From: Halomonas sp. Y3 | GTDB taxonomy: Bacteria > Pseudomonadota > Gammaproteobacteria > Pseudomonadales > Halomonadaceae | DNA length: 64,000 bases | Reading direction: 5' to 3' | NCBI RefSeq assembly: GCF_024137965.1 | Contig: NZ_CP099975.1 | Location: 3,100,001 to 3,164,000, forward strand | In this document: piece by piece, positions 1 through 8,557 of the stretch | Position numbering within the stretch: the first letter of the stretch is position 1 | Layout: every line of letters starts with the position of its first letter | Program-made: the position numbers and the translations under genes | The notes under the pieces: generated by a model | Told to the model about the DNA's origin: nothing | What the model saw: only the letters and a program-made list of their open reading frames with translations | Databases searched by the model: none

Positions 1-131
1 AGGCACACTATGCCAGAAAAATCAGGTGGTTGGCGACAGGCTATCCGCAACCACCTGAATAGTTACAGACTCTTTTGATAAAGCACTATGCCTTCCATCA
101 CTGACAATACGTTTTTCTTAATTTTCACGAT
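1..131. other. Noncoding left edge with an inverted repeat
   Basis: AT-rich stretch downstream of the antiporter gene. The only structure seen is an 11-bp inverted repeat, TCAGGTGGTTG at 22-32 and its complement at 48-58, with a 15-nt loop. It has no T tract on either side, so it could be a weak terminator, a repetitive palindrome or a mobile-element end. No gene was recognised here. Confidence 0.4.
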
Positions 132-1844
132 TTAGCTCCCGGACCCGACATGAAGGAGCAACACAATCGCCAGCCCCCAAAGGGTCAGCAGCGTATTGGA
201 TACCGCATAAGGAACTGTATAGCCGAGCATTGGGACATTGCTCTTGGCCACTTCTGACACCATGGCTCCAGAGGCTGTCGATGTTCTTGCTCCGCCACAA
301 CAGCCCAAGTTGATAGCAGGATCGAACCTGAAGATATATTTTCCGATCAGGGGCGCAAGAATCATTGGAACGCCGGTGGCGAATAGACCAGCAAAGAAGA
401 TGCCGAACCCCGCTTGCTGAAGCCCTGAAATGAAGGTTGGGCCTGCACTGATACCTACCACTGCTATGAACACATTCAGGCCAACGGAGTTCATGAACCA
501 GAGCGTCGACTCTGGCACATTACCCATTCTAGGATTTACTGTTCGATACCAGCCAAGAAGAATACCTGCTATAAGTGCTCCGCCGGAAGTTCCCAGAGTA
601 ATCGGCACACCATGAATGGGCAGGATCAGCGAGCCGATCAATCCGCCTATGCAAATTCCCAGCCCAACCAGAACCATGTTGGTGATTGTCGCCGGTCGGT
701 CGGCATAGCCCAGCGCATCGACTACCCTTTCAGTATGCGTTGCGGTGCCTGTGATGCGTACGATATCGCCCCGGTGCAGCTTGGTCTGGGCCAGAATAGG
801 CACTTCCACGCCAGCGGAACCTCGGCGAATGCTGTTTAGGTAAACTCCTCTGGCAAAGGGTTCTTTGGCTAAATCAACCAACTGCTGCCCGTTGGCAGAC
901 TTGGACGTTATCAGTATGTCCACGGCCTCCACGGGTATATCGATAAGTTCTCGGTCTTCCACTTCTTCCGTCATGTTCGACAGAGCTACCAATGCCTGGC
1001 GGCGACCGGAGACCGCAACCACATCGCCGGCTGTCAGCACCAGGTCTGGCGTTAGCTCAACAAGCCGGCCATCACGGCGCAGCCCTTCGATGAACAAACG
1101 TTCACCAGCTGCTGCTTCCGCCTGGGTAAGGGTCATCCCATCCGTGCGGCCTCCTGCAGGAATCCGGAATGCCCGAATTTCATGCTGGTGCCAAGCACTC
1201 TCCATGCCACCTTCAGGGGCTCCAATGGAGTGCTCGCGCTCATAGCGCGCGCATTCCGCCTCAATGTCAACGCGCAGAAGCTTTGGACCCAGGTATGCCA
1301 AAATCCAGCCGGTACCCACCGTGCCGAAAATATAGGTGATGGCGTAGGCTACGGGAATGAGGTTTTCCTGGTCCGCAATCTCCTCTGGTGACATACCGGT
1401 GCGCGCCATGGCATCCGTGGCAATCCCGATTGAGGCGGAGATTGTCTGAGACCCTGCCAGTAAGCCGGCCGCCAGCCCCGGACCATATCCAGCAACGATG
1501 GCTGCGCCCGCCACACAGGCCAGAATTAGCACGCAGACGACGACAGCAAACAGAGCCTGAGGCAGGCCGTCGGAGGCAACTCCCCTAACGAACTGAGGTC
1601 CCACGCCAAACCCCACCGCAAACAGAAACATAATAAAAAAGATCGATTTGATTTGGTCGGATATGTCGATACCCAGTTGTCCAATGACGATGCCGGTCAA
1701 CAGCGTTCCCGTAACCGCGCCGAGACTGAAAGAGCCAAACTTTCTTGCACCCACCCAGTACCCTACGGCGAGGGTGATGAAAATGGCAAGCTCAGGATGG
1801 GTGCGCAGCGTGACTGGAATCCATTCAATGAGATGGTCGACCAT
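132..1844 (-). CDS. aspT: AspT/YidE/YbjL-family amino-acid antiporter
   Basis: A 570-residue inner-membrane antiporter. The AspT family exchanges a dicarboxylic amino acid for its decarboxylation product and so drives a proton-motive metabolic cycle. Visible order: an N-terminal membrane half (about residues 15-185), a soluble middle with two TrkA_C/RCK_C-like regulatory domains (about 225-380), and a C-terminal membrane half (about 385-570). This two-halves-plus-RCK_C plan is the family hallmark. It is divergent from a glutamate decarboxylase gene across a 362-bp gap, so glutamate/GABA exchange is a likely job here, whereas characterised members exchange aspartate and alanine. The substrate is inferred from context only. 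GC is lower than in the genes beyond position 5,935. Confidence 0.85.
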   Translation of the reverse strand: MVDHLIEWIPVTLRTHPELAIFITLAVGYWVGARKFGSFSLGAVTGTLLTGIVIGQLGIDISDQIKSIFFIMFLFAVGFGVGPQFVRGVASDGLPQALFAVVVCVLILACVAGAAIVAGYGPGLAAGLLAGSQTISASIGIATDAMARTGMSPEEIADQENLIPVAYAITYIFGTVGTGWILAYLGPKLLRVDIEAECARYEREHSIGAPEGGMESAWHQHEIRAFRIPAGGRTDGMTLTQAEAAAGERLFIEGLRRDGRLVELTPDLVLTAGDVVAVSGRRQALVALSNMTEEVEDRELIDIPVEAVDILITSKSANGQQLVDLAKEPFARGVYLNSIRRGSAGVEVPILAQTKLHRGDIVRITGTATHTERVVDALGYADRPATITNMVLVGLGICIGGLIGSLILPIHGVPITLGTSGGALIAGILLGWYRTVNPRMGNVPESTLWFMNSVGLNVFIAVVGISAGPTFISGLQQAGFGIFFAGLFATGVPMILAPLIGKYIFRFDPAINLGCCGGARTSTASGAMVSEVAKSNVPMLGYTVPYAVSNTLLTLWGLAIVLLLHVGSGS

Positions 1845-2206
1845 GTTGCCTCTTCCTTGAAATCGTGATTTATCAATGACTTAGGCTTTCATTAGAGGTG
1901 GCCATGTACGACAGCACACAAGCTCTTCCGCCAGATTTTATTAATATAGTGACAGGATTGCCAATTGTACAGAACAGAATGCGCACTAGTTAACTTTCCG
2001 TTGACAGGCGCCATGGAAACATCATGTAGGTTAAACTATGTGACCCACTTAAACCGCCAGCAACGCCATTGATCAAAAAAATCACTATAAAAACAATTGG
2101 TTATCTTTCATTTTTGACGTATGAGCAAATTTTCATGAAATTTACACCTGGATGGTCTATGGTGGAAATTGAGTGATTTCAAATGGAAAGCATGGAGAGA
2201 GCTGGC
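1845..2206. promoter_or_regulatory. Divergent promoter region between antiporter and glutamate decarboxylase
   Basis: A 362-bp AT-rich intergenic region that must hold the promoters of both divergent genes. TTGACA at 2001-2006 is a perfect -35 match in the gad direction, but the -10 candidates downstream (around 2024-2037) are poor. No clear operator palindrome was recognised. Confidence 0.4.
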
Positions 2207-3604
2207 ATGACCGAGAAGAATGACCTTACCTCAAGCAAAATGTCACCTTGGGACATGTTTAACATGGAAGTTCCCGAAGATCACATGCCACAACATGGAG
2301 CGCACCCACGTGCTGCCAAGGCTATTGTCAACAGTGAAGCTTGGACGGATGCACGTCCCGAGATGAACCTTTCATCATTTGTCACGACGTTCATGGAGCC
2401 TGAGGAAGTTGAGCTGGCGCGTGAGCATATTCTGAAGAATCATATAGATCACGACATGTATCCCCAGCTGTTCACCATGGAGCGCCGGATGGTGAAGTGG
2501 CTGCATACACTCTGGAATGGTCCTCGGAACGTCGAGCCCTATGGGGCTGCCACCGTTGGGTCATCCGAGGCTTGCATGCTTGCAGGCCTTGCTCATAAGT
2601 GGAATTGGCGACAGGCGCGCGAGCGGGCAGGCAAGGAGGCGACCCGCCCCAACATGGTGACAGGCGGCAATGTACAGATCGTCTGGAAGAAGTTTCTCCG
2701 TTACTTTGATGTTGAACCTAGAATTATCCCCCTCCAGCCTGGAAACTACCGTCTGACAGCCGAGCATCTAGATGAGTATGTTGATGAGAATACCATCTGC
2801 GTAGTGGCGATTGCAGGTCAGACTTTTACCGGTGAAGATGACGACATTCAAGAGATTCATGACTGGCTTGATGACTACGAGAATCGCACCGGCATCTCCA
2901 TACCTATGCATATTGACGGGGCTTCAGGTGGGTTTGTTAATCCTTTTTGCTACCCTGAATATGAGTGGGACTTTCGCCTTCCTCGTGTGCAGTCGATCAA
3001 CGCCTCTGGACATAAGTTTGGCCTAGTGCCGCCCGGTCTCGGCTGGGTAATATTCCGAGAAAAAAAGATCTTTAACGAGGATTTGATTTTTTACGTCAAC
3101 TACTTGGGCGGTGAAATGCCTACCGCAACACTTAACTTCTCTCGCAACGCCGTACAGATTGCACTGCAATACTATGGCTTTATTCGGCTGGGCTTCGAAG
3201 GCTATCAGCGAATCATGATGAAAACGGTAGAAAACTCTCGATATCTTCGAGATCTGCTAGTGGAAAGTAGTTACTTTACCATCATGAACGAGACTCAGCG
3301 TATTCCCGTGGTGGCGCTGACCCTGAAGGATGAGTACAAGAACTTCAACGAATTTGACGTCTCGGCCAAGGTTCGCGAGCGCGGCTGGGTACTCTCCGCT
3401 TACACTATGCCGCCTGCGGCTGAGGAAGTTCGCTCACTACGTGTCGTGGTTCGCCCGCACCTCAATAGAAACGTCCTCAAGGGACTGGCGCATGATATCA
3501 TCAGCGCCTGCAAGTGGCTGGAAGAGCATGGGGGAAACACTACGCCCCCCGCGCTGCACTCACACTCCTCGGAAGCATATAAAGTCGCACCCAGCAAGTG
3601 TTGA
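2207..3604 (+). CDS. gadB: Glutamate decarboxylase (PLP-dependent)
   Basis: Converts L-glutamate to GABA and CO2, consuming a cytoplasmic proton; the classic role is acid resistance with an antiporter. The protein is group II PLP decarboxylase-like along its length: GSSEACMLAGLA near residue 120, HIDGASGGF near 240, and the PLP-binding lysine in SINASGHKFG at about residue 270. The length (465 aa) matches E. coli GadB (466). ATG at 2207 is chosen because GGAGAG lies 7 nt upstream; ATGs at 2183 and 2192 are alternatives. The C-terminus (ending APSKC, with an HSHSSE stretch) differs from the QNSFKHT tail that gates the E. coli active site, so its pH response may differ. It pairs with the divergent AspT-type antiporter. 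Confidence 0.93.
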   Translation: MTEKNDLTSSKMSPWDMFNMEVPEDHMPQHGAHPRAAKAIVNSEAWTDARPEMNLSSFVTTFMEPEEVELAREHILKNHIDHDMYPQLFTMERRMVKWLHTLWNGPRNVEPYGAATVGSSEACMLAGLAHKWNWRQARERAGKEATRPNMVTGGNVQIVWKKFLRYFDVEPRIIPLQPGNYRLTAEHLDEYVDENTICVVAIAGQTFTGEDDDIQEIHDWLDDYENRTGISIPMHIDGASGGFVNPFCYPEYEWDFRLPRVQSINASGHKFGLVPPGLGWVIFREKKIFNEDLIFYVNYLGGEMPTATLNFSRNAVQIALQYYGFIRLGFEGYQRIMMKTVENSRYLRDLLVESSYFTIMNETQRIPVVALTLKDEYKNFNEFDVSAKVRERGWVLSAYTMPPAAEEVRSLRVVVRPHLNRNVLKGLAHDIISACKWLEEHGGNTTPPALHSHSSEAYKVAPSKC

Positions 3605-3614
3605 AGCGAATTAT

Positions 3615-3645
3615 GGCTCGCGTTTTCTGCGGTAGGGCGCGAGCC
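3615..3645. terminator. Stem-loop after gadB
   Basis: GGCTCGCG at 3615-3622 pairs perfectly with CGCGAGCC at 3638-3645 across a 15-nt loop, 10 nt after the gadB stop. There is no T tract, so it may be a transcript-stabilising hairpin or a weak terminator. Confidence 0.4.
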
Positions 3646-3805
3646 TACAAGGCTATTTGCTTTAGCCGTACGTGAGGGCAGCAGGGTGTCGGGTTGTCTA
3701 CAGTGTCGCCCTGCGGCAGGCAAGCATCAAGTACTCAAGAGTTACTCCTCTTGCACGGTAGTGCACCTCCCATCAGTATCAATGTCTTTTTTCAAGGGCA
3801 AGCAT

Positions 3806-4960
3806 ATGTCATTTCGTAAAAAAATAAGGCTGTCGGCTCTGGTCATCGCTGTTTCTGGCTTGGTCGCAGCGCCTTCGCTGCAGGCATGCACTTCTTTGCT
3901 CTACAGCGACTCACATAGTAACTTTTATGCGGGACGTACCCTAGAACTCCCCATGGAGCTTCCCTACAAGGTATCATACTTTCCACGAGGCACTACCTTC
4001 GGATCTCAGGCAAACAAACATCATGTTCTCGACTTCAGTGGAAAGAATGCCTTTCTTTCCATTGGTGTGCCGGACCCCTTATCCGGTGATGTCAAGGTGG
4101 TAGAAGGGCTCAACGATAAAGGGCTGACATTTAGCCTACTGGCTTTCCCAAGCGCAGAAGGTCCCATTGATATGGTGGACAATACCCAGGCAGTGCTGTC
4201 TGCCATTGACCTGGGCGCTTGGACTCTGTCTCAGTTTGATACGGTTACCGAGGTGAGAAGTGCGCTAGAGGAGCAGCCTACCATGGTGACGTCGCTACTT
4301 CCCGGAGGCCTGCTCAGCACGCCTTTTCACTATTCGCTCCATGATGCGGAAGGAAGTTCTATCGTCATTGAGTTCTTCAATGGTGAAATGAACATCATCG
4401 ACAACCCTTTGGGGGTCATGACAAACGGCCCGGAGTTTTCCTGGCATTTGACGAATATGAACAATTATTCGCACCTGAGCAACATTGATCATTCGCGCCT
4501 TGATACAAAGGGAGTCAGACTAGAACAGCCTGATTCTGGGATTGCAACGGCAAGTCTTCCTTCTTCAAATACCTCGGTTGGTCGGTTTGTTCGTGCCTTT
4601 TACTATGCAAACTTTTCGGAAAAGGCAGAGACTTCCGAAGATGCTGTCTCGACACTTTCTCATATCATGAACAATTTCGACCGCCCTCGAGGCATCACGA
4701 TGGATAACCGCTTCAAGGATGGTGTCGCCAATATTACTGCTCCGGGAGTGCATCACAGCCGAGTCTATACATCTGAGTATACCTCTTGGACCACCCTTAC
4801 CGATCTTTCTCAGAGGAGGCTTTACCTCAGAACCTATGATAGCCTCAGTTACATTAGCTTTGATATCAACGAGTTAGCTGATGCTGGGGAACTAAGACAT
4901 GTATCATTACGCGACCTCCACGGTGAGGGAAATGACATGACGGCTGCGTTATTGGATTGA
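3806..4960 (+). CDS. Secreted choloylglycine hydrolase / penicillin V acylase-family Ntn hydrolase
   Basis: A 384-aa linear amide hydrolase of the bile-salt hydrolase / penicillin V acylase superfamily. The start at 3806 gives a clean signal peptide (MSFRKK, then a hydrophobic core) that ends just before Cys28. That cysteine is the expected N-terminal nucleophile after cleavage. Other active-site-like residues are the Arg in AGRTLE, the Asn in VMTNGPEFSW and the Arg in SVGRFVRA. Gram-negative members act in the periplasm on penicillin V, bile conjugates or acyl-homoserine lactones; the real substrate here is unknown. It lies 201 bp after gadB on the same strand. GC is low, as for its neighbours. 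An in-frame ATG at 3782 is possible but lacks a good ribosome site. Confidence 0.82.
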   Translation: MSFRKKIRLSALVIAVSGLVAAPSLQACTSLLYSDSHSNFYAGRTLELPMELPYKVSYFPRGTTFGSQANKHHVLDFSGKNAFLSIGVPDPLSGDVKVVEGLNDKGLTFSLLAFPSAEGPIDMVDNTQAVLSAIDLGAWTLSQFDTVTEVRSALEEQPTMVTSLLPGGLLSTPFHYSLHDAEGSSIVIEFFNGEMNIIDNPLGVMTNGPEFSWHLTNMNNYSHLSNIDHSRLDTKGVRLEQPDSGIATASLPSSNTSVGRFVRAFYYANFSEKAETSEDAVSTLSHIMNNFDRPRGITMDNRFKDGVANITAPGVHHSRVYTSEYTSWTTLTDLSQRRLYLRTYDSLSYISFDINELADAGELRHVSLRDLHGEGNDMTAALLD

Positions 4961-5202
4961 AGAGATTTGCGAACGTCAAATAGTTCCTTGCAGGACTCGA
5001 AAGGAACTCTCGGTGGAGCACGACTGGCTGGCACTCTGTGTCGGCCAGTCAGGTAGCAGGTAGAGCTCCTGAATACTCGCCCAGAACACTATTGATCCCG
5101 CTTTATTTATGAGGCCGGCCTGAAAACGAAGATGGCGGATGGCATACTCTTGTAAAATCAGAGTGTTCTGCCAAGAACCTGATCCAAGAGAGCCATCCGC
5201 TA

Positions 5203-5455
5203 TGGGTGAAAGCCCAACCCCTGGATTCTGTCCTGCAACGGGGCAGTCCGCGTTGAGCTCTACGGTCAATGCACCACCAACGACAGCAGCGGTGTGATTG
5301 AGGCGCTCGATGACAACCGGGTCGATCCGCGTCATCCGCTGCGCATTCGCCACTCGCTGGCCAGCCAGATACGCACCCTGGTGCTGCAACGGGCGATGGG
5401 CTAGATCGATCTCAACGATACCGACACGCTGGAAGCGCGCGACACCGAGTACCTG
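5203..5455 (+). pseudogene. IS1380-family transposase remnant
   Basis: A broken fragment in two frames. From about 5230 the frame reads RVELYGQCTNDSSG, then GVIEALDDNRVDP, then RIRHSLASQIRTLVLQRAMG, a stop, and DLNDTDTLEARD. This resembles the N-terminal part of IS1380-type DDE transposases, whose conserved region reads like (L)xxRxxALAxGYEDLNDHDxLR. The start ATG at 5203 is in another frame, so there is at least one frameshift plus the internal stop near 5401. The catalytic part is absent. It abuts an IS3 remnant on the other strand, indicating repeated insertion and decay. Confidence 0.6.
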
Positions 5456-5930
5456 GGCCATTCGCCGGCTCCCATAGCTCCCACTTTTCTGATCGTGGAT
5501 GTCCTTGACCTCCCAGTGCAGGCACTGGCGTTGCTCATCGTGTTCACGCTGACGCCAGGCATAGAACCTACTGCGGCTGAGGTCCATGACACGGCACAGC
5601 ACCGCGACTGGGAAGGAGGCCTTCTCCGACTCGACGCACTGCTATCTCAGCTCGACTCTCCCGCGAAGAAGGCTGTGGTTTTTTTAAATATCCTTTTTAA
5701 TCCTAACCTTAAGAACCTCTTCGCGCAGTTTCTTGATCTCGTCATCCCGCTCATCCGCCTGGTCGTCAGTCATGCCACCCTCCTGGTCACGTTGCTGGCG
5801 ACACTAGGGGCCCAGCAGGCTGCGATCGATATCCAGCCGCCTGGCCGCCTCAGAGATGGCGTAGCCTCCTCAAGCTTCCCGGATGACCAAGCTTCGCCTG
5901 GCGCACACAGGATCTCAGTCCAGAAGCGTC
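5450..5930 (-). pseudogene. IS3-family transposase remnant (orfA plus 5' part of orfB)
   Basis: Read on the minus strand, orfA pieces are recognisable: ISEAARRLDIDRSLLG, a stop, then QEGGMTDDQADERDDEIKKL and REEVLRLR. A run of seven A (complement of 5679-5685) then sits where IS3 elements place their programmed frameshift. The orfB start follows as EKASFPVAVLCRVMDLSRS, RFYAWRQREHDEQ and SGSYGSRRMAQVLG, and the reading breaks off at about 5450. Stops in orfA and loss of the whole integrase core make it inactive. No terminal inverted repeats were identified. The remnant sits exactly at the boundary between low-GC and high-GC DNA. Confidence 0.7.
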
Positions 5931-5934
5931 TTGA

Positions 5935-6420
5935 TCAGAGCGTCACGCGCAGCGCCAGCGGATGCTCGTCGCAGTTATTGCCCTCGCCGCCACGATCGAC
6001 GACGAGAAACTCCCCTTCCCGCTCCAGCACCGACTGGATGACGTGCCAGGTGCCGGCGCGGTAGTTGACCCCCTGACGGCCGTCGGTGACGAAGGCGCGC
6101 ACCTCGGCGGGATCGATGGTCTCGCCCGGCGGCGCCACGACCACCACAAACCTTTCTTCATGGAGCGGCATGAAGGCCTGGCTGCCCAGGGGGTGGCGCT
6201 CCAGGAAGTCGAGCTCCAGAGGAAGCGTCACCGGCTGGCTGACGAAGATACTGATCAGCGTCCGCGCGCCCTCCCCCAGGGTCTCGACCGTCGCCAGGTC
6301 GTGGTGGCGCCGGGTGCGCCCGGCGTTGATGGGAAACCACTCAGACGCCCGGGCGTCGATCACCTCGCCGAAGGGGGCGAAGGCCTCGGCGGTCAACGGC
6401 TCGGCTCTCAGTTCCAGCAT
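5935..6420 (-). CDS. allA: Ureidoglycolate lyase
   Basis: A 161-aa AllA-type enzyme that splits ureidoglycolate into glyoxylate and urea, the last step of the allantoin branch. Family features: the N-terminal AEAFAPFGEVIDA segment, ISIFVSQP, LERHPLGSQAFMPL in the cupin-like core, and GVNYRAGTWHVIQSVL. The length matches the family (about 160 aa). It is the third gene of the minus-strand run puuE-allE-allA, 9 bp after allE, so probably co-transcribed. Its stop lies a few bases from the IS3 remnant, so the locus ends at the island boundary. Confidence 0.92.
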   Translation of the reverse strand: MLELRAEPLTAEAFAPFGEVIDARASEWFPINAGRTRRHHDLATVETLGEGARTLISIFVSQPVTLPLELDFLERHPLGSQAFMPLHEERFVVVVAPPGETIDPAEVRAFVTDGRQGVNYRAGTWHVIQSVLEREGEFLVVDRGGEGNNCDEHPLALRVTL

Positions 6421-6429
6421 GTCGTTCTC

Positions 6430-7263
6430 CTAACGGCCACCCAGGCGCAGCCTGGGATGGCGGTTGACGTCCTTGTAGAGCAGGTAGCGGAAGGGCCCCG
6501 GGCCACCGGCGTAGCAGGCCTGGGGGCAGAAGGCGCGCAGCCACATGAAGTCACCCGCCTCCACCTCCACCCAGTCCTGGTTGAGGTGGTAGACCGCCTT
6601 GCCCTCCAGCACGTAGAGGCCGTGCTCCATGACGTGGGTCTCGTCGAAGGGGATCACCGCGCCGGGCTGGAAGGTGACGATATTGACGTGCATGTCGTGG
6701 CGCACGTCGTTGGGATCCACGAAGCGGGTGGTGGCCCAGCGCCCCTCGGTGCCCGGCATGGGGTTGGGCTCGAGGTCGTTCTCGTTGGTGACGAAGGCCT
6801 CGGGCACCTCGATGCCCTCGACCCATTCATAGGCCTTGCGCACCCAGTGGAAGCGCACCGGCGCCTCGGCTTCGTTCCTGACCTGCCAGTCACTGCCCGG
6901 CGGGATGAAGGCGTAGCCGCCCGGCCCCATGGCGTGGCGCTCGCCGGCGAGGGTCAGGGTCATCTCGCCCTCCACCACGAAGAGCACCCCCTCGGCCTCG
7001 GGGTCGAGCTCGGGCCGCTCGCTGCCCCCGCCGGGGGCGACCTCCATGATGTACTGGGAGAAGGTTTCGGCGAAGCCGGAAAGCGGGCGCGCCAGCACCC
7101 ACAGCCGGGTGCCCTCCCAGAACGGCAGGTTGCTGGTGACGATATCGCCGAAGACGCCCTTGGGAATCACCGCATAGGCCTCGGTGAACACCGCACGGTC
7201 GGAGAGCAGCTGGGTCTGGGGCGGATGGCCACCGGTGGGAGCGTAGTAGGTACGTGGTTTCAT
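6430..7263 (-). CDS. allE: (S)-ureidoglycine aminohydrolase, bicupin
   Basis: A 277-aa enzyme that releases ammonia from (S)-ureidoglycine to give (S)-ureidoglycolate, using Mn2+ in AllE (YlbA) homologues. Two cupin domains are visible: the N-terminal one around residues 60-130 (EGVLFVVEGEMTLTL) and the C-terminal metal-binding one around 185-255 (FDETHVMEHGLYVLEG, with the Glu and His metal ligands). The gene lies between puuE (9 bp upstream) and allA (9 bp downstream). The ATG at 7263 aligns with the usual family N-terminus (MKPRTYYAPTGG). Confidence 0.92.
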   Translation of the reverse strand: MKPRTYYAPTGGHPPQTQLLSDRAVFTEAYAVIPKGVFGDIVTSNLPFWEGTRLWVLARPLSGFAETFSQYIMEVAPGGGSERPELDPEAEGVLFVVEGEMTLTLAGERHAMGPGGYAFIPPGSDWQVRNEAEAPVRFHWVRKAYEWVEGIEVPEAFVTNENDLEPNPMPGTEGRWATTRFVDPNDVRHDMHVNIVTFQPGAVIPFDETHVMEHGLYVLEGKAVYHLNQDWVEVEAGDFMWLRAFCPQACYAGGPGPFRYLLYKDVNRHPRLRLGGR

Positions 7264-7272
7264 GGTATGTCC

Positions 7273-8211
7273 TCAGGCTTGCGGTGCCGGATGATGCTCG
7301 GCCCAGTGGCGGGCGATATCCACCCGACGCGCCACCCAGACCCGGTCGTGGGCCTCGATATGGTCCAGGAAGCGCTGCAGGGCGCGGAAGCGGCCCGGAC
7401 GCCCCAGCAGGCGGCAGTGCATGCCGATGGAGAGCATCTTGGGAGACTCCTCCCCCTCCGCATAGAGCACGTCGAAGGCATCCCGCAGGTAGGTGAAGAA
7501 GTGGTCGGCGGTATTGAAGCCCTGGGGTGCGGCGAAGCGCATGTCGTTGGTGTCCAGGGTGTAGGGCACGATCAGGTGGTCATGCTCGACGCCCCGGCTG
7601 TCGGCCTCGCGGGTCCAGAACGGCAGGTCGTCGCCGTAGTAGTCGCTGTCGTAGAGGAAGCTCCCCTCGTCCAGCACCAGCCGGCGGGTATTGGGGCTGT
7701 CGCGGCCGGTGTACCAGCCCTGAGGCTTCTCGCCATAGAGGCGCTGGAAGATCGCCATGGCCTGCTTCAGGTGCTCGCGCTCGACCGCCTCCGGCACCTC
7801 CTGGTAGTGGATCCAGCGGTAGCCATGGCAGGCAACCTCGTGGCCCAGCTCCCTGAAGGCGTGGGCCACCTCCGGGTGGCGCTCCAGGGCCATGGCCACC
7901 CCGAAGACGGTGAGCGGCAGGCCGCGGCGCTCGAACTCGCGCAGGATGCGCCATACCCCCGCCCGGGAGCCGTACTCGTAGATCGACTCCATGCTCAGGT
8001 GGCGATCCGGATAGGCCGCCGCCCCGATGATCTCGGAGAGAAACTGCTCGGAGCCGGCGTCGCCGTGCAGCACGCAGTTCTCGCCCCCCTCCTCGTAGTT
8101 GAGCACGAACTGCACGGCGATCCTCGCCCGGCCGGGCCAGTTGGCATGGGGCGGGTTGCGGCCGTAGCCGATCAGGTCGCGAGGGTAGTCCGAGGCGCGG
8201 GTAGCGGTCAT
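7273..8211 (-). CDS. puuE: Allantoinase PuuE, polysaccharide deacetylase family
   Basis: A 312-aa hydrolase of allantoin to allantoate. PuuE is unrelated to the zinc amidohydrolase allantoinase and belongs to the NodB/polysaccharide deacetylase fold. Characteristic stretches are DLIGYGRNPPHANWPG at the N-terminus, QFVLNYEEGGENCVLHGD, SIYEYGSRAGVWRIL and ELGHEVACHGYRWIHY. It is the first gene of the puuE-allE-allA minus-strand operon. Two TGTATACA palindromes lie 98 and 161 bp upstream, so the GntR regulator of this locus probably controls it. PuuE can be selective for one allantoin enantiomer, which fits the divergent racemase gene. Confidence 0.93.
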   Translation of the reverse strand: MTATRASDYPRDLIGYGRNPPHANWPGRARIAVQFVLNYEEGGENCVLHGDAGSEQFLSEIIGAAAYPDRHLSMESIYEYGSRAGVWRILREFERRGLPLTVFGVAMALERHPEVAHAFRELGHEVACHGYRWIHYQEVPEAVEREHLKQAMAIFQRLYGEKPQGWYTGRDSPNTRRLVLDEGSFLYDSDYYGDDLPFWTREADSRGVEHDHLIVPYTLDTNDMRFAAPQGFNTADHFFTYLRDAFDVLYAEGEESPKMLSIGMHCRLLGRPGRFRALQRFLDHIEAHDRVWVARRVDIARHWAEHHPAPQA

Positions 8212-8307
8212 GGCAGAGCTTCCTGGTTGTTATGGATGTTGTTGGCGAGCGTTGGCGGCACACCGTCGAGGCGCCTGGCTGCCGGGCGCGTCTTGATAGC
8301 GCCACTT

Positions 8308-8317
8308 ATGTATACAA
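8308..8317. promoter_or_regulatory. Putative GntR operator upstream of puuE
   Basis: The palindrome TGTATACA at 8309-8316 lies in the puuE/racemase divergent promoter region. The same core recurs at 8372, 8559, 11723, 13565 and 14340, all in promoters of this urate locus. Confidence 0.6.
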
Positions 8318-8370
8318 AGACAAGATAAGTTGTCGTCAAGGTTAGTGCAACCGCCGAGATAAGTCCAATA

Positions 8371-8380
8371 TTGTATACAT
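8371..8380. promoter_or_regulatory. Second putative GntR operator in the puuE/racemase intergenic region
   Basis: TTGTATACAT at 8371-8380. Its flanks (AATATTG before, CATTAAA after) also match the site at 14339, extending similarity well beyond the 8-bp core. A degenerate copy TGTATGCA follows at 8395-8402. Confidence 0.65.
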
Positions 8381-8424
8381 TAAACTAGTAGTAATGTATG
8401 CATATGGTGTCTTTCCGCCGGCGT

Positions 8425-8440
8425 CTCGACCAAAGTCGAG
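8425..8440. repeat. Short inverted repeat in divergent promoter region
   Basis: CTCGAC-CAAA-GTCGAG at 8425-8440, with imperfect GC-rich extension on both sides. It is in the 381-bp gap between puuE and the racemase gene. It may be an attenuator-like hairpin or a second operator; nothing in the sequence decides. Confidence 0.35.
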
Positions 8441-8557
8441 CCCCGCCGGTTCGAGCGAAAAGGGGCGACACTAGAAAAAACCCTTTTATAACAGACAGCT
8501 GCACAAGCGCACACTTCGAGGAAGCGAAATTTGCCAAATACACAAAACAAGCCTATT

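Noticed and set aside
5962..8328. A 788-codon open frame on the plus strand across the allA, allE and puuE genes
   Set aside because: It is the antisense shadow of three clear genes in GC-rich DNA; its translation is His/Gly/Val-rich with no family resemblance.
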